Shown in pieces: positions 1-7,216 of a stretch of 17,316 nucleotides of DNA (position 1 is the stretch's first letter; every line of letters starts with the position of its first letter). The notes below the pieces were generated by a model. The model searched no databases. It was not told the origin of the DNA and worked only from the letters and a program-made list of their open reading frames with translations. The translations under genes were made by a program, and so were the position numbers. Origin of the DNA: ZC4RG30 sp964396335 (lineage in GTDB: Bacteria > Pseudomonadota > Gammaproteobacteria > Steroidobacterales > Steroidobacteraceae); NCBI GenBank assembly GCA_964396335.1, contig CAYNEX010000049.1, forward strand, positions 1 through 17,316, in the 5' to 3' direction.

Positions 1-248
1 TCGTCGTCGTCCTCGTCGTCGTCGTCGTCTTCATCCTCGTCATCGCTGGCGGCCCAGCCCTCCGGTTCCTCGATGCGCTCGAGGTCCATTTCGTGCCAGG
101 TATCGAGGTCGATCTCCTCGATGTCGCCATCCAGGTATTCGATTTCCACCAGCTCGGCATCTTCGTCGACGGACAGCACGCGGAAGGTTTCATCCTCCTC
201 GGCGTTCTCGTACCACTGACCTTTGACGGGTTCGTAATCTCTGCCCAC
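1..248 (-). CDS. small acidic protein, DUF6763-like, C-terminus cut by window edge
   Basis: A GTG start at 248 preceded by AGGAG (minus strand) opens a frame beginning MGRDYEPVKGQWYENAEED. About 82 residues are visible before the edge. The N-terminal part has alternating hydrophobic and acidic residues with a YLDGDIEEIDLDTWHEMDLE-type core, followed by EEPEGW. This resembles short gammaproteobacterial proteins I know as DUF6763; the family name is from memory and the function is unknown. From about residue 70 the chain becomes an almost pure Asp/Glu tail, encoded by TCG/TCC triplet repeats on the plus strand that continue off the window. No signal peptide or membrane segment is visible, so it is probably cytoplasmic. 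It is transcribed divergently from proB. Confidence 0.75.
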   Translation of the reverse strand, partial: MGRDYEPVKGQWYENAEEDETFRVLSVDEDAELVEIEYLDGDIEEIDLDTWHEMDLERIEEPEGWAASDDEDEDDDDDEDDD

Positions 249-288
249 GGTGGCTCCTGACTCTTGAATGCGCTGGGGATGAAAAGCC

Positions 289-317
289 AGTTTAGGACCA
301 GCGATGACGGCGGGCAA
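289..317 (-). promoter_or_regulatory. candidate sigma70-type promoter for the acidic protein
   Basis: On the minus strand TTGCCC (317-312) is followed after exactly 17 bases by TAAACT (294-289). Each hexamer matches 4 of 6 consensus bases. The predicted transcript starts near 282 and gives a leader of about 35 bases before the GTG at 248. This is a pattern match only. Confidence 0.4.
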
Positions 318-334
318 CGGCGAATGCACTGCTC

Positions 335-340
335 TATAGT
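335..340 (+). promoter_or_regulatory. candidate -10 element very close to the proB start
   Basis: TATAGT matches the -10 consensus at 5 of 6 positions and lies 10 bases before the proB ATG at 350. No convincing -35 is seen at 16-18 bases spacing (the position holds GGGCAA). If used, transcription would begin within a few bases of the start codon, giving a leaderless or nearly leaderless mRNA. That would explain why no Shine-Dalgarno sequence precedes the ATG. Confidence 0.3.
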
Positions 341-349
341 TGCTTCCCC

Positions 350-1528
350 ATGCAAACCCGCAGTCGCCATCGTTCCGCAAGTCCTGCGCTGCTGACCGAG
401 GCGCGCCGTGTCGTGGTCAAGGTCGGTTCCGCCTTGCTGGTTGACCAGGGCAGTGGACGGCTCAACCGCACCTGGCTCGAAGCCCTGGTGCAGGACCTGC
501 GCCGCATGCGCCGCCGTGGCCAGCAAGTGATCATCGTCTCCTCCGGTGCCGTGGCGCTGGGGCGGCGCCAGCTGGGCCTGGCGAAAGGCGTGCTGCCGCT
601 GGAGCACAAGCAGGCGGCCGCCGCGGTGGGCCAGATCCGCCTCGCGCATGCCTACAAGGAGCTGCTCGAGGAAGAGGGCGTGGCGGTGGCGCAACTGCTG
701 CTCACCCTGCAGGACAGCGAGCAGCGCCGCCGTTACCTGAATGCGCGCGCCACGCTGAACACCCTGCTCGAACTGGGCGCCATCCCGGTCATCAACGAGA
801 ACGACACCGTGGCCACCGCCGAGATCCGCTATGGCGACAACGATCGCCTCGCGGCGCGCGTGGCGCAGATGGCCAGTGCCGATTGCCTGGTGCTGCTGTC
901 GGACGTCGACGGACTTTATTCCGCCGATCCCAACCTCGATCCGGATGCCGAGTTCTTTCCCGAGGTGCGCGGCATCACCGCGCGCGTCGAGGCGATGGCC
1001 GGCGGTTCGGCCTCGGACGTGGGGTCCGGTGGCATGGCCACCAAGATCGAGGCGGCGCGCATTGCGCTCGATGCCGGCTGCCACATGTGCATCGCCTCCG
1101 GCCACCAGATGAACCCGCTCAAGCGCATCGAGTCCGGTGCGCGCTGCACCTGGTTCATCCCCTCGGCCACGCCGTCCACCGCCCGAAAGCAGTGGATCGC
1201 CGGGTCGCTGAAGCCGGCCGGGGTGCTGACCATCGACGCCGGCGCCCACAAGGCGCTGCGCAATGGCCGCAGCCTGCTGCCGGCCGGTGTCACGACGGTG
1301 CGCGGGCGCTTCGAGCGCGGCGACGCGGTCGACGTGGCCGACCCGGAGGGCCGGGTGGTGGCGCGGGGCCTGGTGGCCTATTCCAGCGCTGACGTGCAGC
1401 GCATCATGGGCAGGCAGAGTTCGGAAATCGAGCAGCTGCTGGGGTATCGTGGACGCGCCGAAGTGGTGCACCGGGATGACCTGGTGCTGCGTACCGCGGC
1501 GGAAGAATCAATCGGAGCGGCAGGATGA
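350..1528 (+). CDS. proB: glutamate 5-kinase (ProB) with C-terminal PUA domain
   Basis: It phosphorylates L-glutamate to glutamyl 5-phosphate, the first step of proline synthesis, in the cytoplasm. The amino-acid kinase domain spans about residues 20-275: VVKVGS with the ATP-site Lys24, SSGAVALG (64-71), INENDTVA (148-155), GDNDRLA (162-168) and the SGGMATK loop (236-242). A PUA domain follows at about 292-375, as in the long bacterial ProB form. Length is 392 residues against about 367 in E. coli. The excess is a basic N-terminal extension of roughly 15 residues plus a short C-terminal tail. The start at 350 is the only ATG upstream of the kinase core, but it lacks a ribosome binding site. 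The stop overlaps the proA start as ATGA, so the pair is translationally coupled. Confidence 0.97.
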   Translation: MQTRSRHRSASPALLTEARRVVVKVGSALLVDQGSGRLNRTWLEALVQDLRRMRRRGQQVIIVSSGAVALGRRQLGLAKGVLPLEHKQAAAAVGQIRLAHAYKELLEEEGVAVAQLLLTLQDSEQRRRYLNARATLNTLLELGAIPVINENDTVATAEIRYGDNDRLAARVAQMASADCLVLLSDVDGLYSADPNLDPDAEFFPEVRGITARVEAMAGGSASDVGSGGMATKIEAARIALDAGCHMCIASGHQMNPLKRIESGARCTWFIPSATPSTARKQWIAGSLKPAGVLTIDAGAHKALRNGRSLLPAGVTTVRGRFERGDAVDVADPEGRVVARGLVAYSSADVQRIMGRQSSEIEQLLGYRGRAEVVHRDDLVLRTAAEESIGAAG

Positions 1529-2817
1529 ACATGCAGGCAGTGGAGAAGTCCGGACTGGATCTCGAGGCAACGATGCTGGCCATTGGCCGCGCGGCCGCGG
1601 CCAGCCGGGCGCCACTGGCGCTGGCGGATGGCCCGACGCGCAACCGGGCATTGCGCGCGGCCGCGCGCGCCATCCGTGAGCAGGTGCCGGCCATCCTGGC
1701 GGCCAATGCCGAGGACATGCGCGTGGCCAGGGCCCGTGGCCTGTCCAGCGCGATGCTCGACCGGCTGGCGCTGAACGACAAGCGCATCGAATCGATGGCC
1801 GCCGGCATCGATGCCATCGCGGAACTGCCCGATCCCGTCGGTTCGGTGAGCGCCGAATGGACGCGCCCGAACGGCCTGGTGATCCAGCGCGTGCGCGTGC
1901 CGCTGGGCGTGATCGGCATCATCTACGAGAGCCGTCCCAACGTGACCGCCGACGCCGGCGCGCTGTGCCTGAAGTCGGCCAACCCGGTGATCCTGCGCGG
2001 CGGTTCGGAAAGCCGGCAGTCGAGTGCGGCCATCCACGCGTGCCTGGTCGCCGGCCTGCGCGAGGCCGGGCTGCCGGCCGAATGCATCCAGATCGTGCCC
2101 ACCACCGATCGGGCCGCGGTGGGCATGATGCTGGCCGGCCTCGACAACCACATCAACGTGATCGTGCCGCGCGGCGGCCGCAGCCTGGTCGAGCGCGTGC
2201 AGAAGGAAGCCCGGGTACCGGTGATCGGTCACCTGGAAGGCCTGTGCCATGTGTATGTGGATCGCGATGCGGATCCGGCCATGGCGCGCGAGATCGTGCT
2301 GAACGCCAAGCTGCGTCGCACCGGCATCTGCGGTGCCGCCGAGACGCTGCTGGTGGATCGCGGCTGCGCGAAGGAAGTGCTGCCGATGCTGCTCGATGCG
2401 CTGGCGCAGGGCGGCTGCGAGCTGCGCGGTGACGCGGCGGCGCAGGCGGCCGATGCGCGCGTGAAGCCCGCCACCGAGCAGGACTGGCGCACCGAATACC
2501 TCGACGCCATCATCTCGGTGCGCGTGGTCGACGGGGTGGAAGAGGCCATCCGCCACATCGCCACCTACGGTTCCTCGCACACCGATTCCATTGTCACCGG
2601 CAATGCCGGTACCGCCGCGCGTTTCCTGCGCGAGGTGGACAGCGCCATCGTGCTGCATAACGCCTCCACGCAGTTCGCCGACGGCGGCGAGTTCGGCATG
2701 GGTGCCGAGATCGGCATTTCCACCGACCGTTTCCATGCGCGCGGCCCGGTGGGCGTCGAACAGCTCACCAGCTACAAGTACGTGGTGCGCGGCAACGGCC
2801 AGGTCAGGCCGGGCTGA
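1525..2817 (+). CDS. proA: gamma-glutamyl phosphate reductase (ProA)
   Basis: An NADPH-dependent enzyme that reduces glutamyl 5-phosphate to glutamate 5-semialdehyde, acting directly on the unstable ProB product. The aldehyde-dehydrogenase-superfamily fold is complete. GVIGIIYESRPNVT (118-131) and ILRGGSES (136-143) belong to the nucleotide-binding part, VPVIGHLEGLCHVYVD is at 231-246, and the catalytic cysteine is Cys269 in RRTGICGA. The C-terminal block with EFGMGAEIGIS is intact. Length is 430 residues against about 417 in E. coli, the difference being mostly an N-terminal lead of about 12. The ATG lies inside the proB stop (ATGA) behind GGAGCGGCAGG. The ProB-ProA pair is encoded as one coupled unit, consistent with substrate channelling known for this pathway. 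Confidence 0.97.
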   Translation: MNMQAVEKSGLDLEATMLAIGRAAAASRAPLALADGPTRNRALRAAARAIREQVPAILAANAEDMRVARARGLSSAMLDRLALNDKRIESMAAGIDAIAELPDPVGSVSAEWTRPNGLVIQRVRVPLGVIGIIYESRPNVTADAGALCLKSANPVILRGGSESRQSSAAIHACLVAGLREAGLPAECIQIVPTTDRAAVGMMLAGLDNHINVIVPRGGRSLVERVQKEARVPVIGHLEGLCHVYVDRDADPAMAREIVLNAKLRRTGICGAAETLLVDRGCAKEVLPMLLDALAQGGCELRGDAAAQAADARVKPATEQDWRTEYLDAIISVRVVDGVEEAIRHIATYGSSHTDSIVTGNAGTAARFLREVDSAIVLHNASTQFADGGEFGMGAEIGISTDRFHARGPVGVEQLTSYKYVVRGNGQVRPG

Positions 2818-2846
2818 AGGTCCGCGGCAGATGATCGGGGGGTGAC

Positions 2847-3722
2847 ATGCTGAAACAGATCGGTGTGGTGATCGTCCTGCTCGCGGCCGGCGTGGGCCTT
2901 GCCATGTACCTGCGTGGCGATGATCCGGTGCCGGCCGAGGTGGTCCGTTTCGAACCCCAGACCGATGCCAGCGCCGAGGTGCGCATCGCCGACCTGGAGC
3001 GCGCGCTGGCGGCGCAGATCGACCGCTCGCGCACGCTGGAGGCGCGTATCGCCGAGCTGGAACGGCAGCGCGGCGAAGCCGGTGCCACCGTGGCCCGCGG
3101 CGGCGGCCCGGCCAGCATCCCGCCGGAACGCGCGGCCGAATTCCAGCGTTTCCGCGAGGAAGGCCGCGTCGATCCGGCCACGATGCGCGAGCGCCAGCGC
3201 GAGCGCCGCCTGGACAGCCTGGTCGAGGCCGGTTTCACCCGCGAGCGCGCCGAATGGATCGAGCGTCGCAGCGAGGAGCTGGAATACCAGGCGATGCAGG
3301 CGCAGTTCGATGCGCAGCGCAGTGGCCAGCCGGGGCAGGGCGCCTTCGACGTGCAGCGCACGCTGCGCACCGAGCTGGGCGATGCCGACTATGAGCGCTA
3401 CCTGCGTGGCACCGGCCGTCCCACCGAGGTGCAGGTGTTCGACGTGCTGGCGAGTTCCGCAGCCGAACGCGCCGGCATCAAGCCGGGGGACCAGATCGTT
3501 TCCTATGCCGGCACGCGCGTGTTCGACATGCGCGAGCTCAATGCGCTGTCGCGCGAGGGCAATCCGGGCGAAACGGTGATCGTCGAGGTCCGCCGCAATG
3601 GCCGCATCGAGCAGGTGGCGGTGCCGCGCGGCGTGCTGGGCATGTCCGGCGGCGGCATGCGCGGGGGCCAGGGCGGACCGGGCGGGCGCGGTGGCCCGCC
3701 CCGGGGTGGGCCCGCCCGCTGA
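2847..3722 (+). CDS. membrane-anchored coiled-coil protein with PDZ domain and Gly/Arg-rich tail
   Basis: I do not recognise a named gene. Residues 5-21 form one hydrophobic segment (IGVVIVLLAAGVGLAMY) that should act as a signal anchor, placing the rest in the periplasm. Residues 43-76 read as a charged coiled coil, followed by another long charged helical stretch to about 165 containing many Arg/Glu repeats. Residues about 193-262 form a PDZ domain with the AERAGIKPGDQIVSYAG signature. The last 26 residues are a low-complexity Gly/Arg/Pro tail rich in GG repeats. No protease catalytic domain is present, so this is not a DegP or RseP enzyme. A scaffold or substrate-binding role is inference. 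It starts 29 bases after proA behind a GGGGGGTGAC ribosome binding site and probably shares the proBA transcript. Confidence 0.85.
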   Translation: MLKQIGVVIVLLAAGVGLAMYLRGDDPVPAEVVRFEPQTDASAEVRIADLERALAAQIDRSRTLEARIAELERQRGEAGATVARGGGPASIPPERAAEFQRFREEGRVDPATMRERQRERRLDSLVEAGFTRERAEWIERRSEELEYQAMQAQFDAQRSGQPGQGAFDVQRTLRTELGDADYERYLRGTGRPTEVQVFDVLASSAAERAGIKPGDQIVSYAGTRVFDMRELNALSREGNPGETVIVEVRRNGRIEQVAVPRGVLGMSGGGMRGGQGGPGGRGGPPRGGPAR

Positions 3723-4226
3723 TCAGCGCTGGTAGGTGCCCATGAAGCTGGCCTTCGCCAGCGCGTTGGCGTTGACGAGGAAGCCGGCGGCGGAGGCGGT
3801 CGCGTTCGCCGGCAGATCGAGCTTCGCCACCTTCAGCGCGTAGACCGTGAAGTTGTAGCGGTGCGGCGGATCGCCCACCGGCGGGCAGGGGCCGCCCCAG
3901 CCGACCTCGCCATAGTCATTCGTCAGCTGCCGGCAGGCCGAGGGCAGCAGGGTGCCCTGGGGTTCCCCGGCACCCTTGGCCAGCGAGGTGACATTGGCGG
4001 GGATATCGATGATCAGCCAGTGCCAGAAGCCGGCGCCGCCGGTGGGTGCATCCGGATCGTGGACCAGCACCGCGAAACTGAGCGTGCCGGCAGGCGGGTT
4101 GCGCCAGTGCACCGACGGGGACACATTCCTGCCCGGGCCGCCCGGCACGGCATAGGCGAATTCATCCGGGATCGGCGCGCCGGGCTGGAGGTCGACGCTG
4201 CCGGCGGTGAATGAGGTGTCTTCCAT
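3723..4226 (-). CDS. YbhB/YbcL-family (PEBP, Raf-kinase-inhibitor-like) protein
   Basis: The protein has 167 residues, matching the usual bacterial PEBP length of about 160-180. Family motifs are visible in order: NVSPSVHW (34-41), the DPDAP ligand-site motif (57-61), FWHWLIIDIP with the conserved His (67-76), and the GGPCPPVGDPPHRYNFTVYAL block (111-131) characteristic of the YbhB/YbcL group. No signal peptide is present, so it is probably cytoplasmic. The biochemical role of bacterial members is poorly defined. An earlier in-frame GTG at 4262 would add 12 residues, but the ATG at 4226 has a very strong ribosome binding site directly upstream. Its stop abuts the stop of the PDZ gene on the other strand with no bases between. 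It lies downstream of moaE with a 32-base gap and may be read from the same transcript. Confidence 0.92.
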   Translation of the reverse strand: MEDTSFTAGSVDLQPGAPIPDEFAYAVPGGPGRNVSPSVHWRNPPAGTLSFAVLVHDPDAPTGGAGFWHWLIIDIPANVTSLAKGAGEPQGTLLPSACRQLTNDYGEVGWGGPCPPVGDPPHRYNFTVYALKVAKLDLPANATASAAGFLVNANALAKASFMGTYQR

Positions 4227-4230
4227 CACG

Positions 4231-4240
4231 TCCTCCTCCT
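4231..4240 (-). promoter_or_regulatory. strong Shine-Dalgarno sequence that decides the PEBP start
   Basis: The minus strand reads AGGAGGAGGA here, ending 4 bases before the ATG at 4226. This near-ideal anti-16S match supports the internal ATG over the upstream GTG at 4262, and lets the gene be translated independently of moaE. Confidence 0.8.
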
Positions 4241-4258
4241 TCGTGGCTGGCAGGCCGT

Positions 4259-4744
4259 TCACGCGTGGTCGTGGTGGACCTGCCCGTGGTCGTGGTCGTG
4301 GTCGTGGTCATGCGCGTGCGCCGCGCAGCGCTCGCAATTGACCCAGCCGGAGTCACCCGACACGTAGTGTTCCTTCTTCCAGATCGGCACGCGGTGCTTC
4401 ACCTCGTCGATCACGTAGCGGCAGGCGCGGAAGGCCTCGTCGCGATGCGCGGCGGCGGCGCCCACCCACACCGCGACATCGGTCAGGCCCAGGCTGCCGA
4501 GCCGGTGCACGCACAGGATGCGCTCCACGCCGAAACGCTCGCGCGCCTCGGCGATGATGCGTTCGCCCTCGCGCACGCCCAGCGCCTCGAAGGCCTCGTA
4601 TTCCAGCCGGGTGACCTGCTGGCCTTCGTTGTGGTTGCGCACCCAGCCTTCGAAGGCGGCAAAACCGCCGCAATGCGGGTCGATCAGCTCGGCGCGCAGC
4701 GGCACCGCGTCGATCGGCTCGTGCGAGAAACGGAAGGCGCTCAT
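4259..4744 (-). CDS. moaE: molybdopterin synthase catalytic subunit (MoaE) with His/Asp-rich tail
   Basis: MoaE forms the large subunit of molybdopterin synthase, which with thiocarboxylated MoaD inserts the two dithiolene sulfurs into precursor Z (cyclic pyranopterin monophosphate). The fold is recognised from GFAAFEGWVRNHN (27-39) with the conserved Arg36, from HRLGSLGLTDVAVWV (80-94), and from the active-site pair Lys116 and Lys123 in VKHRVPIWKKE, spaced exactly as Lys119/Lys126 of the E. coli enzyme. After the normal end near residue 135 there is an NCERC motif (136-140) and then about 20 residues made almost entirely of His, Asp and Ala. This tail is unusual for MoaE and looks like a metal-binding segment. 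The start codon overlaps the mobA::moaD stop as ATGA. Confidence 0.95.
   Translation of the reverse strand: MSAFRFSHEPIDAVPLRAELIDPHCGGFAAFEGWVRNHNEGQQVTRLEYEAFEALGVREGERIIAEARERFGVERILCVHRLGSLGLTDVAVWVGAAAAHRDEAFRACRYVIDEVKHRVPIWKKEHYVSGDSGWVNCERCAAHAHDHDHDHDHGQVHHDHA
4285..4308. repeat. hexanucleotide tandem repeat (CGTGGT) encoding the MoaE His-Asp tail
   Basis: Four perfect head-to-tail CGTGGT units, with partial copies on both sides, read on the minus strand as ACCACG-phase codons giving alternating His and Asp. Because the unit is two codons long, loss or gain of copies would change tail length without breaking the frame. Confidence 0.85.
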
Positions 4745-5580
4745 CCGCCGGCCACCGGCGGGATGAAGACCACGGCGTCGCCGGCCGCCAGCGGCCGCGA
4801 CCAGTCGGAAAATTCAGTGTTCACGGCCACCTTCAGGTGTTCGGGGCCCAGCGTGAAGCCATGCCGGGCGGAAAGCTCCGCATACAGTTCGCGCGGCGTG
4901 GCCGCGCGCGTGGAGACAGTCTCCTGGCGCGTGCCTGCCTGTTCGCGCAGCAGCGCGAAATACTGCACCGTGAGTTCCCGTTCGCTGGTGGCGGCTGCGG
5001 CGCTGCCGCCCACCCGGGCCAGTTCTGCCGGCGTGTTCACGTTGTCGAGGGCCTCCGCTCTGGGTTGATCCAGCAGCAGGGTATCGGATTGCAGCAGGAA
5101 TTTGCGCGGGCAATGCCGGCCTGCGGCCAATGCTTCGGCTAGCGCAGCCGCGGTGGCCGGCTCCCAGATCGCGCACAGCGGCTCGGGCAGTCCGTCGTGG
5201 CTGCTGCGGAAGGCGGTGGCCGGGCGCGCGGGGTCGCGGCGCGCGATCAGGTGCTGCAGCGTGCCGGCATCCAGCAGCGGCAGGTCGCAGGCCACCACCA
5301 GCCAGGCGACGCCGGGGTGGGCGCGCTGCGCGGCCACGATGCCGCCGGCAGGGCCGGCCGGAAGATCGGGAAGATCCACGACCTGCGGAAAGGCCGCGCG
5401 CAGCGGATCCCCGCGCTGGTCCTCGCGCACCGACACGAAGCAGCGCGCGGTCAGCGGCGAGAGCAGGTCGAAGGCGCGTTCGAGCTGTGAGCGACCGTCG
5501 AACGTCAGTGCAGCCTTGTCACGTCCCATGCGGGTGCTGCGGCCACCGGCCAGCACCAGTCCATACAGCGGCGCGGCCAT
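4741..5580 (-). CDS. MobA-MoaD fusion: molybdenum cofactor guanylyltransferase plus sulfur carrier
   Basis: Residues 1-188 are a MobA-type nucleotidyltransferase: LAGGRSTRMGRDKA (10-23) is the GTP-binding signature, PAGPAGG (74-80) follows, ACDLPLL (97-103) holds the metal-binding Asp, EPLCAIW is at 133-139, and the LDNVNTP motif is near 178-184. This domain would transfer GMP to Mo-molybdopterin. A short Ala/Ser-rich linker (190-202) leads to a complete MoaD/ThiS-like ubiquitin fold (203-279) starting LTVQYFALLREQAG and ending in PPVAGG. The free C-terminal Gly-Gly is what MoeB adenylates and what carries the thiocarboxylate. Both halves look intact, with no frameshift. The gene lies between moaC (TGATG overlap) and moaE (ATGA overlap), where a separate moaD would be expected. 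A sequencing fusion is unlikely because the frame is continuous through a normal linker. Confidence 0.93.
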   Translation of the reverse strand: MAAPLYGLVLAGGRSTRMGRDKAALTFDGRSQLERAFDLLSPLTARCFVSVREDQRGDPLRAAFPQVVDLPDLPAGPAGGIVAAQRAHPGVAWLVVACDLPLLDAGTLQHLIARRDPARPATAFRSSHDGLPEPLCAIWEPATAAALAEALAAGRHCPRKFLLQSDTLLLDQPRAEALDNVNTPAELARVGGSAAAATSERELTVQYFALLREQAGTRQETVSTRAATPRELYAELSARHGFTLGPEHLKVAVNTEFSDWSRPLAAGDAVVFIPPVAGG

Positions 5581-6083
5581 CAGGCGCTCTTGCCGCGTCC
5601 GCGCCGGAAATTGCGCTTGCCGCCACTCTTCGACAGCAGTTGCACCGGCCCGATGCGGATGTCATGCGACAGCGCCTTGCACATGTCGTACACGGTCAGC
5701 GCCGCGACGCTGGCGCCGGTGAGCGCCTCCATCTCGACGCCGGTGACATGCGTCACGGCGACGTTGCAGGTGATCACCAGGCCCTTGCGCGTGGCGCGCA
5801 CGTCGATCTTCACGCTCTGCAGCGGCAGCGGATGGCAGAAGGGGATCAGCTCGTGCGTGCGCTTGGCGGCCAGCACGCCGGCGATGATGGCGGTGTCGAA
5901 CACCGGGCCTTTCCTGGTGCGGTGGCCGCTGGCGCGCAGTTCGCGCGCCACGTTCGCCGGCAGCTCCACCACGGCTTCGGCACTGGCCTCGCGGCGCGTG
6001 GCGACCTTGTCGCCGACATCGACCATGGTGGGGCGGTTCGACGCATCCAGGTGCGTCAGCTTCGATCTGCGTGCGGTCGCCAT
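5580..6083 (-). CDS. moaC: cyclic pyranopterin monophosphate synthase (MoaC)
   Basis: MoaC converts the MoaA product, 3',8-cyclo-7,8-dihydro-GTP, into cyclic pyranopterin monophosphate. Family motifs are complete: LTHLDASNRPTMVDVGDK (9-26), the KGPVFDTAIIAGVLAAK helix (58-74), HELIPFCHPLPL (77-88), GVEMEALTG (115-123) and TVYDMCKAL (130-138) with the catalytic Asp133. Length is 167 residues against 161 in E. coli. The small excess is a basic C-terminal tail rich in Arg, Lys and Gly. The start is one base after the moaA stop, and the stop shares one base with the mobA::moaD start (TGATG), so all four Moco genes are read as one message. Confidence 0.97.
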   Translation of the reverse strand: MATARRSKLTHLDASNRPTMVDVGDKVATRREASAEAVVELPANVARELRASGHRTRKGPVFDTAIIAGVLAAKRTHELIPFCHPLPLQSVKIDVRATRKGLVITCNVAVTHVTGVEMEALTGASVAALTVYDMCKALSHDIRIGPVQLLSKSGGKRNFRRGRGKSA

Positions 6084-6084
6084 G

Positions 6085-7122
6085 CTAACCGCCGATGTAG
6101 TTCATTTCGACCTTGGGGCCGGTATTGCGGGCGCGCAGTTCCACGCGCCGTTCGCTGTAGCGGTCCTCGCGCTTCAGCCAGGTGCCGCGCACCAGGCGCA
6201 GCAGCTGCTCGTCGTCCAGGCCGGCGCGCAGCGGGCCGCGCAGGTCCACGCCGCTCTGCGCGAACAGGCAGGTGTAGAAGATGCCGTCGGAGGAAAGCCG
6301 CGCGCGCGAGCAGCCGCCGCAGAAGGGCTGGGTGACCGAGGAGATGAAACCCACCTCGCCCTGGCCATCCTCGAAGGCATAACGGCGCGCCACTTCGCCC
6401 ACATAGTCCGGCCGCACCGGCCGCAGCGGCCAGCGCGCGTGGATCTGTTCCACCAGCTGCGAGGAGGGCACCACCAGATCGGACTTCCAGTCGTTGCGGT
6501 TGCCCACATCCATGTATTCGATGAAACGCACGGTGATGCCGGTGCCGCGGAAGCGTTCCACCAGCGGCAGCACCGAGTCCTCGTTCACGCCGCGCTGGAC
6601 CACGGTGTTGATCTTCACCGGGCCGAGGCCCGCGGCCTGCGCGTGCTCGATGCCGTCGAGCACCTCGCTGACCTTGCCGAAGCCGCCATTCATGCGCGCG
6701 AACACATCCTGGTCGAGGCTGTCGAGGCTGACGGTGACGCGCGCCAGGCCCGCCGCCTTCAACTCCGAGGCATAACGCGACAGCAGCACGCCGTTGGTGG
6801 TGAGGGCGATGTCTTCGACGCCCTCGATGATGTTCAGGTCGGCGATCAGGTCCGCCAGGTTCACGCGCAGCAGCGGTTCGCCGCCGGTGATGCGCAGCTT
6901 GCGCACGCCCATCGGCACGAACAGGCGGGCGAGGCGCAGGATCTCCTCGAACGAGAGGCGCTCGGCGGTCTTCAGGAAGCCGTAATGCTCATGGAACCGC
7001 TCGCGCGGCATGCAGTACGGACAGCGAAAATTGCAGCGATCCATGACCGAGATGCGCAGGTCGCGCAGCGGCCGGCCCAGCGTGTCGCGGGGCGCGCGGT
7101 CGATGGTGGAGACGTTCGTCAT
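6085..7122 (-). CDS. moaA: GTP 3',8-cyclase (MoaA), radical SAM enzyme
   Basis: The first enzyme of molybdenum cofactor synthesis. It rearranges GTP to 3',8-cyclo-7,8-dihydro-GTP using two 4Fe-4S clusters. The N-terminal radical SAM motif is CNFRCPYC with Cys30, Cys34 and Cys37. The ITGGEPLL motif (78-85) is the SAM-contacting GGEP. The substrate-site cluster is carried by Cys268, Cys271 and Cys285 in FCGGCSRARLSSDGIFYTC. The chain ends in Gly-Gly, the C-terminal tail that inserts in the active site of this family. At 345 residues it has the normal length. It is the first gene of moaA-moaC-mobA::moaD-moaE. The leader is short and the ribosome binding site weak. moeA, moeB, mogA and modABC are not in the window and must lie elsewhere. 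Confidence 0.97.
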   Translation of the reverse strand: MTNVSTIDRAPRDTLGRPLRDLRISVMDRCNFRCPYCMPRERFHEHYGFLKTAERLSFEEILRLARLFVPMGVRKLRITGGEPLLRVNLADLIADLNIIEGVEDIALTTNGVLLSRYASELKAAGLARVTVSLDSLDQDVFARMNGGFGKVSEVLDGIEHAQAAGLGPVKINTVVQRGVNEDSVLPLVERFRGTGITVRFIEYMDVGNRNDWKSDLVVPSSQLVEQIHARWPLRPVRPDYVGEVARRYAFEDGQGEVGFISSVTQPFCGGCSRARLSSDGIFYTCLFAQSGVDLRGPLRAGLDDEQLLRLVRGTWLKREDRYSERRVELRARNTGPKVEMNYIGG

Positions 7123-7157
7123 GCTCTGGCCAGTGGAGGGTTACCCCGGAACTCCCA

Positions 7158-7186
7158 AGTATTGGGGCGGGGCGCCAAAACTCCAA
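7158..7186 (-). promoter_or_regulatory. candidate promoter of the moaA operon
   Basis: On the minus strand TTGGAG (7186-7181) and AATACT (7163-7158) are separated by 17 bases. The -10 matches 4 of 6 and the -35 matches 3 of 6 consensus bases. The implied 5' leader of about 30 bases leaves no room for a Moco riboswitch. Pattern match only. Confidence 0.35.
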
Positions 7187-7216
7187 ATCCGGCCCCGGCG
7201 AGGTCCCGGGAAGCCT

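Noticed and set aside
1378..2736. Long minus-strand open frame of 452 residues across proB/proA
   Set aside because: Lies antisense to intact proA, has the His/Ala/Gly-rich composition of a GC-bias shadow frame and no recognisable motif.
4227..4262. GTG at 4262 as the start of the PEBP gene
   Set aside because: It would add 12 residues not typical of the family, whereas the ATG at 4226 has a near-perfect Shine-Dalgarno.
7123..7216. Moco riboswitch upstream of moaA
   Set aside because: The likely promoter leaves a leader of about 30 bases, and I see no conserved Moco-motif core in the remaining bases.
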